Notes: generated by a model from the letters alone, not told the origin. A stretch of DNA of 64,000 nt from Flavobacteriaceae bacterium (GCA_027082925.1 JALWTD010000019.1:1-64000), one strand, 5' to 3'; positions 53,306 to 62,800 are shown, numbered from the stretch's first letter. Numbers and translations: made by a program.

Positions 53306-53932
53306 ATGAAAGCGTTTGATATTGAAAGCTGGGAGAGAAAAGAGCAGTTTTACTTTTTTAAAACATACGAAGATCCTTTTTTTAATATAACTTCACATAT
53401 AGAAATCTCAAATTTAAAAAAGTACTGTAAACAACATCGTTTATCGTTTTCATTAGCCTGTTTGTATATTGCTTTAAAAAGTGCCAATGAAATTTTAGAG
53501 TTTAAATTACGCTTTAAAAATGAAAACGTATACTTATATGAATCGTTAGATATAGGCTCTACAGTTTTAAATGAACAAAACACATTTATGTTTTGTTATT
53601 TCACAAACCAAGATAGCATCTTCTCATTCGATAAAAAGGGAAAAGAAACAATACAAGAATGTAAAAATAATGGCGGATTTACCCCTAAAGAAAGTATGCT
53701 AAATTTAATTCATTGTTCTATAGTACCTTGGATTTCTTTTTCCAGTTTTAAACATGCAAGAAAAGGAGATGAGTACACTAAGGGAATTCCTAAAATTGTA
53801 TTTGGGAAAATTTTTGAAGATCAGCAATTAGAAAAAATACCTCTTTCGGTAGAGGTACACCATGCGTTTATGGATGGTTATCATGTATCGATGTTTTTTA
53901 ATAAAATACAGCAATTTATTGATGCGCTATAA
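53306..53932 (+). CDS. CAT-like acetyltransferase (CatA family)
   Basis: 208 residues from the ATG at 53306. The catalytic motif HHAFMDG gives His186 and Asp190, and the start (SWERKEQFYFFKTYEDPFFNITS) is like type A chloramphenicol acetyltransferases. It is in a core operon with rluD with no mobile DNA near, so it looks like a chromosomal relative rather than an acquired resistance gene. Substrate not proven. Confidence 0.85.
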   Translation: MKAFDIESWERKEQFYFFKTYEDPFFNITSHIEISNLKKYCKQHRLSFSLACLYIALKSANEILEFKLRFKNENVYLYESLDIGSTVLNEQNTFMFCYFTNQDSIFSFDKKGKETIQECKNNGGFTPKESMLNLIHCSIVPWISFSSFKHARKGDEYTKGIPKIVFGKIFEDQQLEKIPLSVEVHHAFMDGYHVSMFFNKIQQFIDAL

Positions 53933-54029
53933 AAAGTATTTATTAGCCAATAAAAACAACATATTTCAATTCATTTTTTTTAGTATAAATAATGTTAACT
54001 TTACGTTTTAGATTAAGAATATTAAGAAT

Positions 54030-54788
54030 ATGAAAATAGTTATATCTCCTGCTAAATCTTTAGATTTTGAAACGAAAGTGCCTGTAAACACATTTACAGA
54101 AGGTGCTTTTTTACAAGAAGCAGCAAAATTAAATGCCATTTTAAAAGAAAAATCACCTAAAGAACTCTCTGAGCTCATGAAAATTTCAGATAAATTAGGT
54201 GAATTAAACTGGGAAAGAAATCAAAAATGGAAATTGCCATTTACTTTAGAAAATGCGAAGCAAGCCGTATTCGCCTTTAAAGGAGATGTGTATGTGGGGT
54301 TAGATCCATATTCATTAAGTACCAATAAAATTAAGGCACTTCAGCAAAAATTGAGAATTTTATCAGGGCAATATGGATTATTAAAACCGTTAGATTTAAT
54401 GCAGCCTTATCGATTAGAAATGGGCACAAAATTGAAGGTTGAAAATGCTCCTAATTTATATAAATTTTGGGATAGTAAAATTACAGATGCAATAAATAGT
54501 GAGTTGAATGATGATGAGTTGTTTGTGAACTTAGCTAGTAACGAATACTTTAAAGTAATTCAGCCTAAAAAGCTAAAAGTGCCTGTAATTACACCTATTT
54601 TCAAAGATTATAAAAATGGAAATTTAAAGGTAATAAGCTTTTTCGCGAAAAAGGCGAGAGGGCTTATGGTACGATATATTCTAGATAAAGATGTTGAATC
54701 TATTGATGGATTAAAAGGTTTTAATTACGAAGGTTATGCTTTTGATTCAAATTTATCAGACAATACAAACCTTGTGTTTACACGCTAA
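54030..54788 (+). CDS. yaaA: YaaA peroxide-stress family protein
   Basis: 252 residues, the normal length. The start MKIVISPAKSLDFET, the segment FKGDVYVGLDPYSLS and the end ARGLMVRYIL...GFNYEGYAFD are the DUF328/YaaA signature. E. coli YaaA lowers free iron during peroxide stress. A weak -7 box (TAACTTTA, 53996-54003) precedes it; a strong terminator follows. Confidence 0.94.
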   Translation: MKIVISPAKSLDFETKVPVNTFTEGAFLQEAAKLNAILKEKSPKELSELMKISDKLGELNWERNQKWKLPFTLENAKQAVFAFKGDVYVGLDPYSLSTNKIKALQQKLRILSGQYGLLKPLDLMQPYRLEMGTKLKVENAPNLYKFWDSKITDAINSELNDDELFVNLASNEYFKVIQPKKLKVPVITPIFKDYKNGNLKVISFFAKKARGLMVRYILDKDVESIDGLKGFNYEGYAFDSNLSDNTNLVFTR

Positions 54789-54812
54789 TATCAAAAGAGC
54801 TGTAGTTATAAA

Positions 54813-54840
54813 TAATAAAACCCGCATATTGCGGGTTTTG
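54813..54840. terminator. Bidirectional terminator
   Basis: AAAACCCGCA (54817-54826) pairs with TGCGGGTTTT (54830-54839) around a 3-base loop, between convergent yaaA and DUF2853 genes. Confidence 0.88.
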
Positions 54841-54855
54841 CTTTAGTAAGAATGA

Positions 54856-55191
54856 TTAGTATTTAGATTCTTGACCTAGTTCTTTTACTAGTAAATAATA
54901 AAAAATAGGTCTATACTTACTTCTGTTACTTTTTCCAAATTTCTCAAGGACTTTGCTAATTGCTTCATCAAGATCAGGGCCGTTATTTAAACCTAATTTT
55001 TTTATTAAAAAGTTATTTTTTACAGTTGCCAATTCTCTTTCATCAGAGCCTGATACGGTTTCAGCATCAACTTTATAAATAGAAGGACCTATGCTTTTAG
55101 TTATTTTAGCTAATAATTCCGCATCATAATCCAATCCTAGTTTTTTCATTTCGCTCTTGTAAAGTGCAATTTTTTCATCTAACCTACTCAT
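54856..55191 (-). CDS. DUF2853 family protein
   Basis: 111 residues, all helical by appearance. The segments IALYKSEMKKLGLDYDAELLAKITKSIGPSIY, DAETVSGSDERELATVKNNFLIKKLGL and RPIFYYLLVKELG match what I know of DUF2853. Function unknown; no signal peptide. It is 44 bases downstream of sdaA. Confidence 0.85.
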   Translation of the reverse strand: MSRLDEKIALYKSEMKKLGLDYDAELLAKITKSIGPSIYKVDAETVSGSDERELATVKNNFLIKKLGLNNGPDLDEAISKVLEKFGKSNRSKYRPIFYYLLVKELGQESKY

Positions 55192-55235
55192 TATAAAACA
55201 GTGTTTAATTCATTCAAATATATAAAAATATTTTT

Positions 55236-56660
55236 TTAACAATCAGAGATGTTTACGCTTATAGCCAACCCTCCTTCAGAAGTTTCTTTGTATTTAGAAT
55301 TCATATCTTTTGCTGTTTCCCACATACTTGAAATAACCTTGTCTAATGGAACTTTGGCATGTGTAGCATCGGTATCAAGGGCAAGTTCAGCAGCATTTAT
55401 AGCCTTAATGGCACCCATTGCATTTCGTTCAATACAAGGTATTTGAACCAAGCCACCTATTGGATCGCATGTTAAACCTAAATGGTGTTCCATAGCAATT
55501 TCACTAGCCATTAAAACTTGTTCGGGGCTTCCGCCTAGTAGTTCAGTAAGCGCTCCTGCAGCCATGGCTGAAGAGACTCCTATTTCTGCTTGACATCCAC
55601 CCATTGCAGCTGATATTGTGGCACCTTTTTTAAAAATACTGCCAATTTCTCCTGCCACTAACAAAAATTGTTTAATATGTTCAAAATTTCCTTTGTGATT
55701 TTCAATAACTAAATAGTACATTAAAACAGCAGGTATTACTCCGGCACTTCCGTTAGTTGGCGCAGTAACTACTCGTCCTAAAGAAGCATTTACCTCGTTT
55801 ACACTTAAGGCAAAGCAGCTAACCCATTTTAAAATTTGTCTAAAAGCTACTTTTGTTTTCCGAATTGAAGTTAGCCATTTATCAGGAGAATGATAGGTTA
55901 TATCGCCAATTAATTTTTGATGCATGTTATACGCTCTTCTTTTTACATTAAGCCCACCGGGAAGCGTTCCTTGAGTATGACAACCAATATACATGCATTC
56001 GAGCATCGTATTCCAAATTCTAGAAATTTCAGAATCAATTTCACTTTCACTACGTAATGTTTTTTCGTTTTCCAGTACTATCTCAGAAATTTTTAGACCT
56101 TCTTTTTTACAGTAATACTCTAATTCTGTAGCTTTCTGAATAGGAAAAGGAAAGCTGTTGTGAATTTTAATATTTTCTTTGGAGTGTTTTAATGCCTCTC
56201 TTACAACAAAACCACCACCAATAGAATAGTAGGTGTCAGTAGATATTACTTTTTTGTTTTGATAAGCCGTAAAAGTAAGTCCGTTTGCATGAAAAGGTAA
56301 AAATTCTTTATTAAAAATAATATGAGACTTGGAATCGAATGCAATTTCAAAAAGGCCTCCAAAATTTAGTTTTCCGCTAGAGTTAATACTGTTTAAAATA
56401 GTTTCAATATCATGCACAGGTATAAACTCTGGGTCTGTTCCAGACAATCCTAGAATAATGGCCAAATCAGTAGCATGTCCTTTTCCTGTTAGCGACAGAG
56501 AACCATACAAGTCAACATGAATATGTGTTACATTGTTAAATAAATGTTCCTTTTTAAGATGGTTAATCCACCTTTCAGCGGCTCTCCAAGGACCTAGCGT
56601 GTGTGAGCTAGAAGGTCCTATGCCAATTTTAAGCATATCAAAAATTGAAATACACTCCAT
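55236..56660 (-). CDS. sdaA: L-serine ammonia-lyase, iron-sulfur type
   Basis: 474 residues, single-chain type with N-terminal beta domain ([24 protein letters not shown]) and C-terminal alpha domain. Cys residues for the [4Fe-4S] cluster lie in [25 protein letters not shown]. It turns L-serine into pyruvate and ammonia. A -7 box is at 56684-56691. Confidence 0.95.
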   Translation of the reverse strand: MECISIFDMLKIGIGPSSSHTLGPWRAAERWINHLKKEHLFNNVTHIHVDLYGSLSLTGKGHATDLAIILGLSGTDPEFIPVHDIETILNSINSSGKLNFGGLFEIAFDSKSHIIFNKEFLPFHANGLTFTAYQNKKVISTDTYYSIGGGFVVREALKHSKENIKIHNSFPFPIQKATELEYYCKKEGLKISEIVLENEKTLRSESEIDSEISRIWNTMLECMYIGCHTQGTLPGGLNVKRRAYNMHQKLIGDITYHSPDKWLTSIRKTKVAFRQILKWVSCFALSVNEVNASLGRVVTAPTNGSAGVIPAVLMYYLVIENHKGNFEHIKQFLLVAGEIGSIFKKGATISAAMGGCQAEIGVSSAMAAGALTELLGGSPEQVLMASEIAMEHHLGLTCDPIGGLVQIPCIERNAMGAIKAINAAELALDTDATHAKVPLDKVISSMWETAKDMNSKYKETSEGGLAISVNISDC

Positions 56661-56683
56661 GGTATTTTTTTAGATTTTAAATG

Positions 56684-56691
56684 CAAATATA
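56684..56691 (-). promoter_or_regulatory. -7 box (TATATTTG) for sdaA
   Basis: Minus-strand TATATTTG, 23 bases before the sdaA start. No good -33 TTG. Confidence 0.5.
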
Positions 56692-56759
56692 TGGTTTTGA
56701 AGAATGAGAAAATTAAATATGTAAATTTTTAATAAAAAGAAAAGAAATTTTTTAAAATA

Positions 56760-56775
56760 TGACAACTTGACATAA
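56760..56775. promoter_or_regulatory. TGACAA-nn-TGACATAA element upstream of dnaK
   Basis: TGACAACTTGACATAA, 82-97 bases before the dnaK ATG, matches the element beside htpG (11855-11870) at 14 of 16 positions. No TAnnTTTG box and no CIRCE element was found in this 196-base gap, so dnaK may use a different promoter type. Confidence 0.4.
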
Positions 56776-56856
56776 AAAAGGTAATGGCATAATCATTGAC
56801 TATTTAAAAAACTGTAAATAAAAAATTAAAAAACAAGAAAAAATAAATATACAATT

Positions 56857-58764
56857 ATGAGTAAAATAATAGGAATTGATTTGGGAACAACTAACTCTTG
56901 TGTTTCTGTAATGGAAGGAAACGATCCGGTTGTAATTCCAAACGCAGAAGGAAAAAGAACAACTCCTTCTATTGTAGCTTTTATTGAAGGTGGAGAAAGA
57001 AAAGTAGGTGACCCTGCAAAGCGTCAGGCAGTTACCAACCCTTTAAAAACAATTTATTCTATAAAGCGTTTTATGGGGAACAAGTATTCTGAATCTAAAA
57101 TGGAAGCAGAACGTGTGCCATATAAAGTGGTTAAAGGAGATAACGATACTCCTAGAGTTGATATTGACGGTAGATTATACACACCTCAAGAAATTTCAGC
57201 AATGATTCTTCAGAAAATGAAAAAAACTGCTGAAGACTACCTAGGAACAGAAGTTACCGAAGCTGTTGTTACAGTACCGGCTTACTTTAACGATGCACAA
57301 CGTCAAGCAACAAAAGAAGCTGGAGAAATTGCAGGTTTAAAAGTTAGTAGAATTATTAATGAGCCTACAGCAGCTGCTTTAGCATATGGTTTAGATAAGA
57401 AAAGCGAAGATAGAAAAATAGTGGTGTTTGACTTTGGAGGAGGAACACATGATGTATCTATCCTAGAATTAGGAGATGGTGTATTTGAAGTATTATCAAC
57501 CGATGGAGATACCCACTTAGGAGGAGATGATGTTGATCAAAAAATTATTGACTGGTTAGCTGAAGAGTTTAAAGCTGAAGAAAATATGGATCTTAGAGAA
57601 GATGCTATGGCTTTACAACGTTTAAAAGAAGCTGCCGAAAAAGCGAAAATAGAATTATCATCATCAGCAAGTACAGAAATAAACTTGCCTTATATTACGG
57701 CTACAGCAAGTGGGCCAAAACATTTAGTGCGTACACTTACAAAAGCTAAATTTGAACAACTAATAGACGACTTAGTAAAAAGAACAATAGAGCCTTGTAA
57801 AACAGCACTTAAAAGTGCAGGTTTATCAAAATCTGATATTGATGAGATTATTTTAGTAGGTGGATCTACACGTATTCCTGCGGTACAAGAAGCTGTTGAA
57901 AAATTCTTCGGGAAAACACCATCAAAAGGTGTAAATCCAGATGAAGTAGTGGCTATTGGGGCAGCAATACAAGGAGGTGTTTTAACAGGTGATGTAAAAG
58001 ATGTATTGTTGTTAGATGTAACACCTTTATCACTTGGAATTGAAACTATGGGAAATGTATTTACAAAACTAATTGAAGCAAATACAACCATTCCAACTAA
58101 AAAGTCACAGGTATTTTCTACAGCTGTAGATAATCAACCATCGGTAGAAATCCACGTGTTGCAAGGAGAACGTGCCATGGCTGCAGATAACAAAACAATT
58201 GGACGTTTTCATTTAGATGGTATTCCACCAGCACAAAGAGGAGTGCCTCAAATTGAAGTAACTTTTGATATTGATGCAAACGGAATTATCCATGTAACTG
58301 CAGCAGATAAAGCTACAGGAAAATCTCAAGATATACGTATTGAAGCTTCTTCTGGTTTAACTGAAGAAGAAATCAAAAAAATGAAAGCCGATGCTGAAGC
58401 AAATGCCGAAGCGGATAAAAAAGCGAAAGAAATGGCTGAGAAAATTAATGGTGCAGATACCATGATTTTCCAAACAGAAAAACAATTAAAAGAGTTTGGT
58501 GACAAATTATCAGCAGATAAAAAAGAACCTATCGAAGCTGCTTTAGCAGAGTTGAAAAAAGCTCATGAATCTAAAGATCTTGCTCAAATTGATGCAGCAA
58601 TGGAAAAGATAAATGAAGCTTGGAAAGCAGCAAGCGAAGAAATGTATAAAGCACAACAAGAATCTCAAACTCAACAAGAAGCTCCTGCAGGTGATGCTGA
58701 AAATGCACAACCTAAAAATGAAGGAGACAATGTAGAGGATGTAGATTTTGAAGAAGTGAAATAA
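56857..58764 (+). CDS. dnaK: Chaperone DnaK (Hsp70)
   Basis: 635 residues. The ATPase motifs are [15 protein letters not shown] (4-18), [31 protein letters not shown] and [13 protein letters not shown]; the substrate-binding domain follows from about 390, then a helical lid with a Gln/Ala-rich tail and the end [10 protein letters not shown]. One small departure is GGGTHDVS where GGGTFDVS is usual. No grpE or dnaJ is adjacent; it has its own terminator. Confidence 0.99.
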   Translation: MSKIIGIDLGTTNSCVSVMEGNDPVVIPNAEGKRTTPSIVAFIEGGERKVGDPAKRQAVTNPLKTIYSIKRFMGNKYSESKMEAERVPYKVVKGDNDTPRVDIDGRLYTPQEISAMILQKMKKTAEDYLGTEVTEAVVTVPAYFNDAQRQATKEAGEIAGLKVSRIINEPTAAALAYGLDKKSEDRKIVVFDFGGGTHDVSILELGDGVFEVLSTDGDTHLGGDDVDQKIIDWLAEEFKAEENMDLREDAMALQRLKEAAEKAKIELSSSASTEINLPYITATASGPKHLVRTLTKAKFEQLIDDLVKRTIEPCKTALKSAGLSKSDIDEIILVGGSTRIPAVQEAVEKFFGKTPSKGVNPDEVVAIGAAIQGGVLTGDVKDVLLLDVTPLSLGIETMGNVFTKLIEANTTIPTKKSQVFSTAVDNQPSVEIHVLQGERAMAADNKTIGRFHLDGIPPAQRGVPQIEVTFDIDANGIIHVTAADKATGKSQDIRIEASSGLTEEEIKKMKADAEANAEADKKAKEMAEKINGADTMIFQTEKQLKEFGDKLSADKKEPIEAALAELKKAHESKDLAQIDAAMEKINEAWKAASEEMYKAQQESQTQQEAPAGDAENAQPKNEGDNVEDVDFEEVK

Positions 58765-58787
58765 TAATTTAGTAGGTTATTAGTTAA

Positions 58788-58818
58788 AGACGCATCTAAA
58801 CAGATGCGTCTTTTTTTT
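58788..58818 (+). terminator. Intrinsic terminator of dnaK
   Basis: AGACGCATCT (58788-58797), loop AAAC, AGATGCGTCT (58802-58811), then a run of T. Confidence 0.92.
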
Positions 58819-58830
58819 GCTAAAACAAAA

Positions 58831-58861
58831 TTGTTATGCGTGCATAATATTAGTATATTTG
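58831..58861 (+). promoter_or_regulatory. Promoter of the nitronate monooxygenase-like gene
   Basis: TTG (58831-58833) and TATATTTG (58854-58861) with a 20-base spacer, 16 bases before the ATG at 58878. Confidence 0.7.
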
Positions 58862-58877
58862 AAAAAATATTAAAAAA

Positions 58878-59837
58878 ATGGAGTCAACAAAATTAACAGA
58901 ACTGTTACACATAAAGTACCCAATCATTCAAGCCCCAATGTTTTTAGTATCTAATACTAAAATGGTTATAGAGGCTATGAAAGGAGGTATAGCAGGATGT
59001 ATTCCGGCTCTTAATTATAGAACTCATGAAGATTTAAGAGCAGCAATTAAAGAATTAAAATCGGCTAAAGTTGGAGGAGGTGCTTTTGGTTTTAATTTAA
59101 TTGTAAATAAATCGAATGTAAAATACAAAGGGCAATTAGAGGTTATTTGTGATGAAGGTGTAGATTTCATTATCACCTCTTTAGGGAATCCAAAAGAAAC
59201 CATAAAACAAGCTCACAAAAAGGGGATTAAAGTTTTTTGTGATGTAGTAGATTTAAATTTTGCTAAAAAAGTTGAAGCTCTGGGTGCCGACGCTATAATT
59301 GCTGTAAATAACGAAGCGGGAGGGCACAGAGGTAATATAGCTCCCGATGTTCTTATTCCTCAGTTAGTTGAAGCTAGTCATATTCCTGTTATTTCGGCAG
59401 GAGGAGTAGGTTGTAGAGAAGACTTAGACAAAATGTTGCGCTTAGGTGCTGCGGGTGTATCTGTAGGAAGTCCTTTTATAGCTTCTGTAGAGGCCGATGT
59501 TACAGAAGAATACAAACAAGCTTGTGTTAATTATGGAGAAAAAGATATTGTAATGACAGAGCGTATTTCAGGAACGCCGTGTACCGTTATTAATACTCCT
59601 TACGTTAAAAAAATTGGTACCAAGCAAACATGGATAGAAGCTTTTTTAAATAAGAATAAAAAGCTAAAAAAATGGGTAAAAATGGTTCGCTTTTTAATAG
59701 GTACAAATGCTGTTACAAATGCAGCCACGAAAGTAACATACAAAACAGTTTGGGTTGCAGGACCTAGTATAAAGCATACCAAGCAAATTTTGCCTACAAA
59801 AAAAATAATAGAAAATTTGGTAGGAGAGAAAGTGTAG
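58878..59837 (+). CDS. Nitronate monooxygenase-like flavoprotein
   Basis: 319 residues, TIM-barrel FMN enzyme. YPIIQAPMFLVSN at the start, NEAGGHRGN with His150 as the likely catalytic base, and VISAGGVGCREDLDKMLRLGAAGVSVGSPF for FMN phosphate are the 2-nitropropane dioxygenase/NMO motifs. It may oxidise nitronates such as propionate 3-nitronate. Related folds include FabK enoyl reductase, so the exact reaction is inferred. Confidence 0.88.
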   Translation: MESTKLTELLHIKYPIIQAPMFLVSNTKMVIEAMKGGIAGCIPALNYRTHEDLRAAIKELKSAKVGGGAFGFNLIVNKSNVKYKGQLEVICDEGVDFIITSLGNPKETIKQAHKKGIKVFCDVVDLNFAKKVEALGADAIIAVNNEAGGHRGNIAPDVLIPQLVEASHIPVISAGGVGCREDLDKMLRLGAAGVSVGSPFIASVEADVTEEYKQACVNYGEKDIVMTERISGTPCTVINTPYVKKIGTKQTWIEAFLNKNKKLKKWVKMVRFLIGTNAVTNAATKVTYKTVWVAGPSIKHTKQILPTKKIIENLVGEKV

Positions 59838-59869
59838 CACTTTTAGGTTGTTAAAACCAGTTATATAAA

Positions 59870-59912
59870 TTGACAACCATTACTTTAGTTTATTAAAAGT
59901 AATGGTTGTCAA
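59870..59912. repeat. Perfect 17-bp inverted repeat with 9-base loop
   Basis: TTGACAACCATTACTTT (59870-59886) is the exact reverse complement of 59896-59912. There is no T-tract on either side. It fills the gap between convergent NMO-like and 2-oxoacid:ferredoxin oxidoreductase genes (59838-59929). It may be a transcript-end hairpin that protects RNA or a factor-dependent stop. Confidence 0.85.
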
Positions 59913-59929
59913 GATAATTAACAATTAAA

Positions 59930-60499
59930 TTAGCTAAGAGGGGCTTTTTCACTTACTTTAAAAAGTGTTACATTATTCATACCTGTTGTAATGGCATCTT
60001 TGTTTAGAGGAATTAAATGCTGATAGCGTTCAGGTAATGATTTTTTAAGACCTTCAATAACATTGTCTAGTTTCATAATTGGCTTCACTTTTAGGTAACC
60101 TCCTAATATCACCATATTAGATATTTTTCTATTTCCCATTTCATTAGCCAATTTATTACCTTCTATTTGATAAATTTTTATATCTGTTCTGGTTGGATGA
60201 TGCGTAATACCATTAGGGTCGTAAATTAAAATACCTCCTGGTTTTACTGTTTCTTCAAATTTATCCATGGATTGCTGATTTAGAATAATAGCGGTATCAT
60301 AAACCTTTAAATAGGGAGAGCTAATTCTGTCATCGCTAATTATAACAGTTACATTAGCCGTACCGCCACGCATTTCAGGACCATATGAAGGCATCCAGCT
60401 AACTTCTTGGTCTTGCATAATACCAGAATAAGCTAAAATTTTTCCCATAGACAGCACTCCTTGTCCTCCAAAACCTGCAATGATAATTTCTTCTGTCAT
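59930..60499 (-). CDS. 2-oxoacid:ferredoxin oxidoreductase, gamma subunit
   Basis: 189 residues from the ATG at 60499 (4 bases after the beta-subunit stop; a longer frame to 60523 would overlap). MTEEIIIAGFGGQGVLSMGKIL and the segment SWMPSYGPEMRGGTANVTVIIS are the gamma-domain signature that contacts CoA. It is the last gene of the four-gene operon. Confidence 0.93.
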   Translation of the reverse strand: MTEEIIIAGFGGQGVLSMGKILAYSGIMQDQEVSWMPSYGPEMRGGTANVTVIISDDRISSPYLKVYDTAIILNQQSMDKFEETVKPGGILIYDPNGITHHPTRTDIKIYQIEGNKLANEMGNRKISNMVILGGYLKVKPIMKLDNVIEGLKKSLPERYQHLIPLNKDAITTGMNNVTLFKVSEKAPLS

Positions 60500-60503
60500 T
60501 GTA

Positions 60504-61280
60504 TTATTGTTTAAGTTTTCCATTTACTTTAATATCGCCTAAAGGAAAGTAGGCAAACATATTTTCTTCCATCCAATTGTTGGCATCATTGGGAGTCATT
60601 TTCCAACCGGAGTTACAGTTAGAAACAATTTCGATAAACGATAAGCCTTTTCTAAGTTTTATATTTTCAAAAGCTTTTCGTATTGCTTTTTTTGCTTTTC
60701 TCACATGTTTGTGGGTGTGAACAGCTTGTCTAGTGGCATAATAAACACCTGGAAGATTTGCTACAAGTTCGGTCATTTTAATAGGAGATCCCATTGTTTC
60801 AACAACTCTTCCGTAAGGTGATGTAGATGATTTCATTCCTTCAAGTGTTGTTGGAGCCATTTGACCTCCGGTCATACCATAAATACCATTATTTACAAAT
60901 ATGATAACAATATTTTCACCTCTATTGCACGCATGGATAGTTTCTGCTGTTCCAATGGCAGCTAAATCTCCATCACCTTGATAGGTAAACACATATTTTT
61001 GAGGCCATGTTCTTGCTATAGCAGTGGCAACTGCCGGAGCGCGTCCATGTGCAGCTTGCGTCATGTCAATATTCATAAAATCATAAGCCAATACCGAACA
61101 ACCTACAGGAGCAACACCAATAGTATCTTCTACAATACCCATCTCTTCAATAACTTCCATAGTTAAATTATGAGCAGTTCCATGTCCACATCCAGGGCAG
61201 TATGACAGCGCAGTGTCTGTCATTAATTTAGTTTTACAAAATACTTGATTCTCTGGTTTTATGATGTCTAATACTTCCAT
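60504..61280 (-). CDS. 2-oxoacid:ferredoxin oxidoreductase, beta (TPP) subunit
   Basis: 258 residues. The TPP motif GDGDLAAIGTAETIHACNRGENIVIIFVNN and the Cys pair SYCPGCGHGTAHNL are present. The beta subunit holds thiamine diphosphate and, in some enzymes, a 4Fe-4S cluster. The start overlaps the alpha-subunit gene by 47 bases, but the N-terminus MEVLDIIKPEN is like homologues I recall, so the overlap is probably real. Confidence 0.93.
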   Translation of the reverse strand: MEVLDIIKPENQVFCKTKLMTDTALSYCPGCGHGTAHNLTMEVIEEMGIVEDTIGVAPVGCSVLAYDFMNIDMTQAAHGRAPAVATAIARTWPQKYVFTYQGDGDLAAIGTAETIHACNRGENIVIIFVNNGIYGMTGGQMAPTTLEGMKSSTSPYGRVVETMGSPIKMTELVANLPGVYYATRQAVHTHKHVRKAKKAIRKAFENIKLRKGLSFIEIVSNCNSGWKMTPNDANNWMEENMFAYFPLGDIKVNGKLKQ

Positions 61281-62358
61281 TTTTAATAATTTTTTGTTCT
61301 AAGGCTTCTAAAATTTCTTCAGGAGTATGAATAATACCTCCAGTTCTTCCAAAGTGCTCAACAGGAACTTTGTGTTGTACAGCCAATTTTACGTCTTCTA
61401 CCATTTGTCCGGCGTTTAACTCAACGCTTAAAATACCTTTTACTTGATCAGCTAGTTCAAATAATTGTTGTTTTGGGTAAGGGAATAAAGTGATTGGACG
61501 AAGAAGTCCTACTTTAATACCTTTATCTCTAGCTAATTCAACAGCTTTTTGAGCAATTCGAGCACTTGATCCGTAGGCTACAATTAAATATTCAGCATCG
61601 TCGCAATTAATCTTTTCAAATCGCAAATCTTCCTCTTCCATTTGTTTGTACTTTTTCATGAGTCTGCGAACCCTAGCTTCCATTTTTTCTGATTGTAAGT
61701 CTAAAGATGTGATAATATTACGTTCTCTTCCTTTTTTTCCGGTAACTGCCCAATGATTGTATCTTTTGATTAGTTCTTCATCTTTCATTCGAGGTTTTTG
61801 ATCTTTTAGATTTACCTTTTCCATCATTTGCCCTATTAATCCATCGGAAAGAATTAATACAGGGGCTCTATATTTGAAAGCGATATCGAAAGCATCTTCA
61901 ACAAAATCGGACATTTCTTGTACCGATGCAGGTGCTAAAACGTATAACTTATAGTCGCCATGACCTCCACCTTTTACAGATTGAAAATAATCGGCTTGAG
62001 AAGGCTGAATGGTTCCTAATCCAGGTCCTCCACGAACAACATTTACTATTACTGCAGGTAGTTCAGCTCCTGCTAAATATGAAATTCCTTCAAGTTTTAG
62101 TGAAATCCCCGGACTTGAAGAAGAAGTCATTACACGTTTTCCGGTACTTGCAGCACCGTATACCATGTTAATGGCAGCTACTTCACTTTCAGCTTGTAAT
62201 ACTACCATTCCAGTTCTTTTTTCCGGACGTTGCGCCATTAAGTATTCAATAACTTCAGATTGTGGCGTGATGGGATATCCGAAATAAGCATCAGCACCGG
62301 CTCTGATAGCTGCTTCAGCCAATGCTTCATTTCCTTTCATTAATTTTAATTCTGACAT
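61234..62358 (-). CDS. 2-oxoacid:ferredoxin oxidoreductase, alpha subunit (VorB/KorA-like)
   Basis: 374 residues. MKGNEALAEAAIRAGADAYFGYPITPQSEVIEYL and SSSPGISLKLEGISYLAGAELPAVIVNVVRGGPGLGTIQPSQADY are the domain I motifs of the alpha chain. In this family 2-oxoacid plus CoA and oxidised ferredoxin give acyl-CoA, CO2 and reduced ferredoxin. Choice between 2-oxoglutarate and branched 2-oxoacids cannot be made from sequence by eye. Confidence 0.93.
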   Translation of the reverse strand: MSELKLMKGNEALAEAAIRAGADAYFGYPITPQSEVIEYLMAQRPEKRTGMVVLQAESEVAAINMVYGAASTGKRVMTSSSSPGISLKLEGISYLAGAELPAVIVNVVRGGPGLGTIQPSQADYFQSVKGGGHGDYKLYVLAPASVQEMSDFVEDAFDIAFKYRAPVLILSDGLIGQMMEKVNLKDQKPRMKDEELIKRYNHWAVTGKKGRERNIITSLDLQSEKMEARVRRLMKKYKQMEEEDLRFEKINCDDAEYLIVAYGSSARIAQKAVELARDKGIKVGLLRPITLFPYPKQQLFELADQVKGILSVELNAGQMVEDVKLAVQHKVPVEHFGRTGGIIHTPEEILEALEQKIIKNGSIRHHKTRESSIL

Positions 62359-62376
62359 TGTAATTTTTTGTTTAAG

Positions 62377-62607
62377 TTATGCTGAGACTTTTACTCGGTA
62401 CACAGATATAGCTCGGTCAGGACAAACAATTCCGCAATTTGTACAACCGGTACAAGCATCAGGGTTTTCCATATATGCGAAATGATATCCTTTTCGGTTA
62501 ACTTCTTTTGTCATTCGTATGACATCTTCTGGGCATACAGGAATACATACTTCACAGCCTTTGCATGTTTCTGTATCTACAATAATAGCGCCTTTAACTT
62601 TTGCCAT
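62377..62607 (-). CDS. Dicluster ferredoxin subunit (delta)
   Basis: 76 residues. Two [4Fe-4S] motifs: Cys15, Cys18, Cys21, Cys25 and Cys52, Cys55, Cys58, Cys62, both CxxCxxCxxxCP. It is the electron-carrying subunit of the oxidoreductase encoded next (18-base gap) and is the first gene of the operon, downstream of an FNR-box-like site. Confidence 0.94.
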   Translation of the reverse strand: MAKVKGAIIVDTETCKGCEVCIPVCPEDVIRMTKEVNRKGYHFAYMENPDACTGCTNCGIVCPDRAISVYRVKVSA

Positions 62608-62653
62608 TTTGATAATTTTATAGGTGAATATTGTGATGTAATTCTATTATTCT

Positions 62654-62661
62654 CAAAGTTA
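62654..62661 (-). promoter_or_regulatory. -7 box (TAACTTTG) for the ferredoxin oxidoreductase operon
   Basis: Minus-strand TAACTTTG, 47 bases before the dicluster ferredoxin ATG. No -33 TTG is present, as would be expected if an activator is needed. Confidence 0.6.
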
Positions 62662-62683
62662 TGTTATATTTATTGTAAAAAGT

Positions 62684-62697
62684 ATGATATATATCAA
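62684..62697 (-). promoter_or_regulatory. FNR/CRP-type box upstream of the ferredoxin oxidoreductase operon
   Basis: On the minus strand TTGATATATATCAT matches the FNR consensus TTGAT-N4-ATCAA at 9 of 10 positions; the core TGATATATATCA is a perfect palindrome. Its centre is about 40-42 bases before the inferred transcription start. A weaker copy (GTGATATTTATCTG) lies 17 bases further upstream (62701-62714). Confidence 0.5.
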
Positions 62698-62745
62698 TTA
62701 CAGATAAATATCACGTATTTGAATCGCTGTTTTAAAGTTAGCTCA

Positions 62746-62778
62746 CAAAAAAACACCTTATTGAAAGGTGTTTTTTTT
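62746..62778. terminator. Intrinsic terminator (both strands), serves the E1 gene
   Basis: AACACCTT (62752-62759) pairs with AAGGTGTT (62765-62772) around a 5-base loop, with A-run and T-run outside. On the minus strand it lies 23 bases after the E1 stop. The rest of the 62608-62800 gap is the oxidoreductase promoter region. Confidence 0.85.
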
Positions 62779-62800
62779 ATTTGTATAAAGTGTATTTTAA

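Noticed and set aside
53306-53932. Acquired antibiotic-resistance island
   Set aside because: No insertion sequence, integron or change in composition is visible around the CAT-like gene; it is in a core operon.
56661-56856. CIRCE or HspR (HAIR) operator upstream of dnaK
   Set aside because: Neither the TTAGCACTC-N9-GAGTGCTAA nor the CTTGAGT-N7-ACTCAAG pattern is present.
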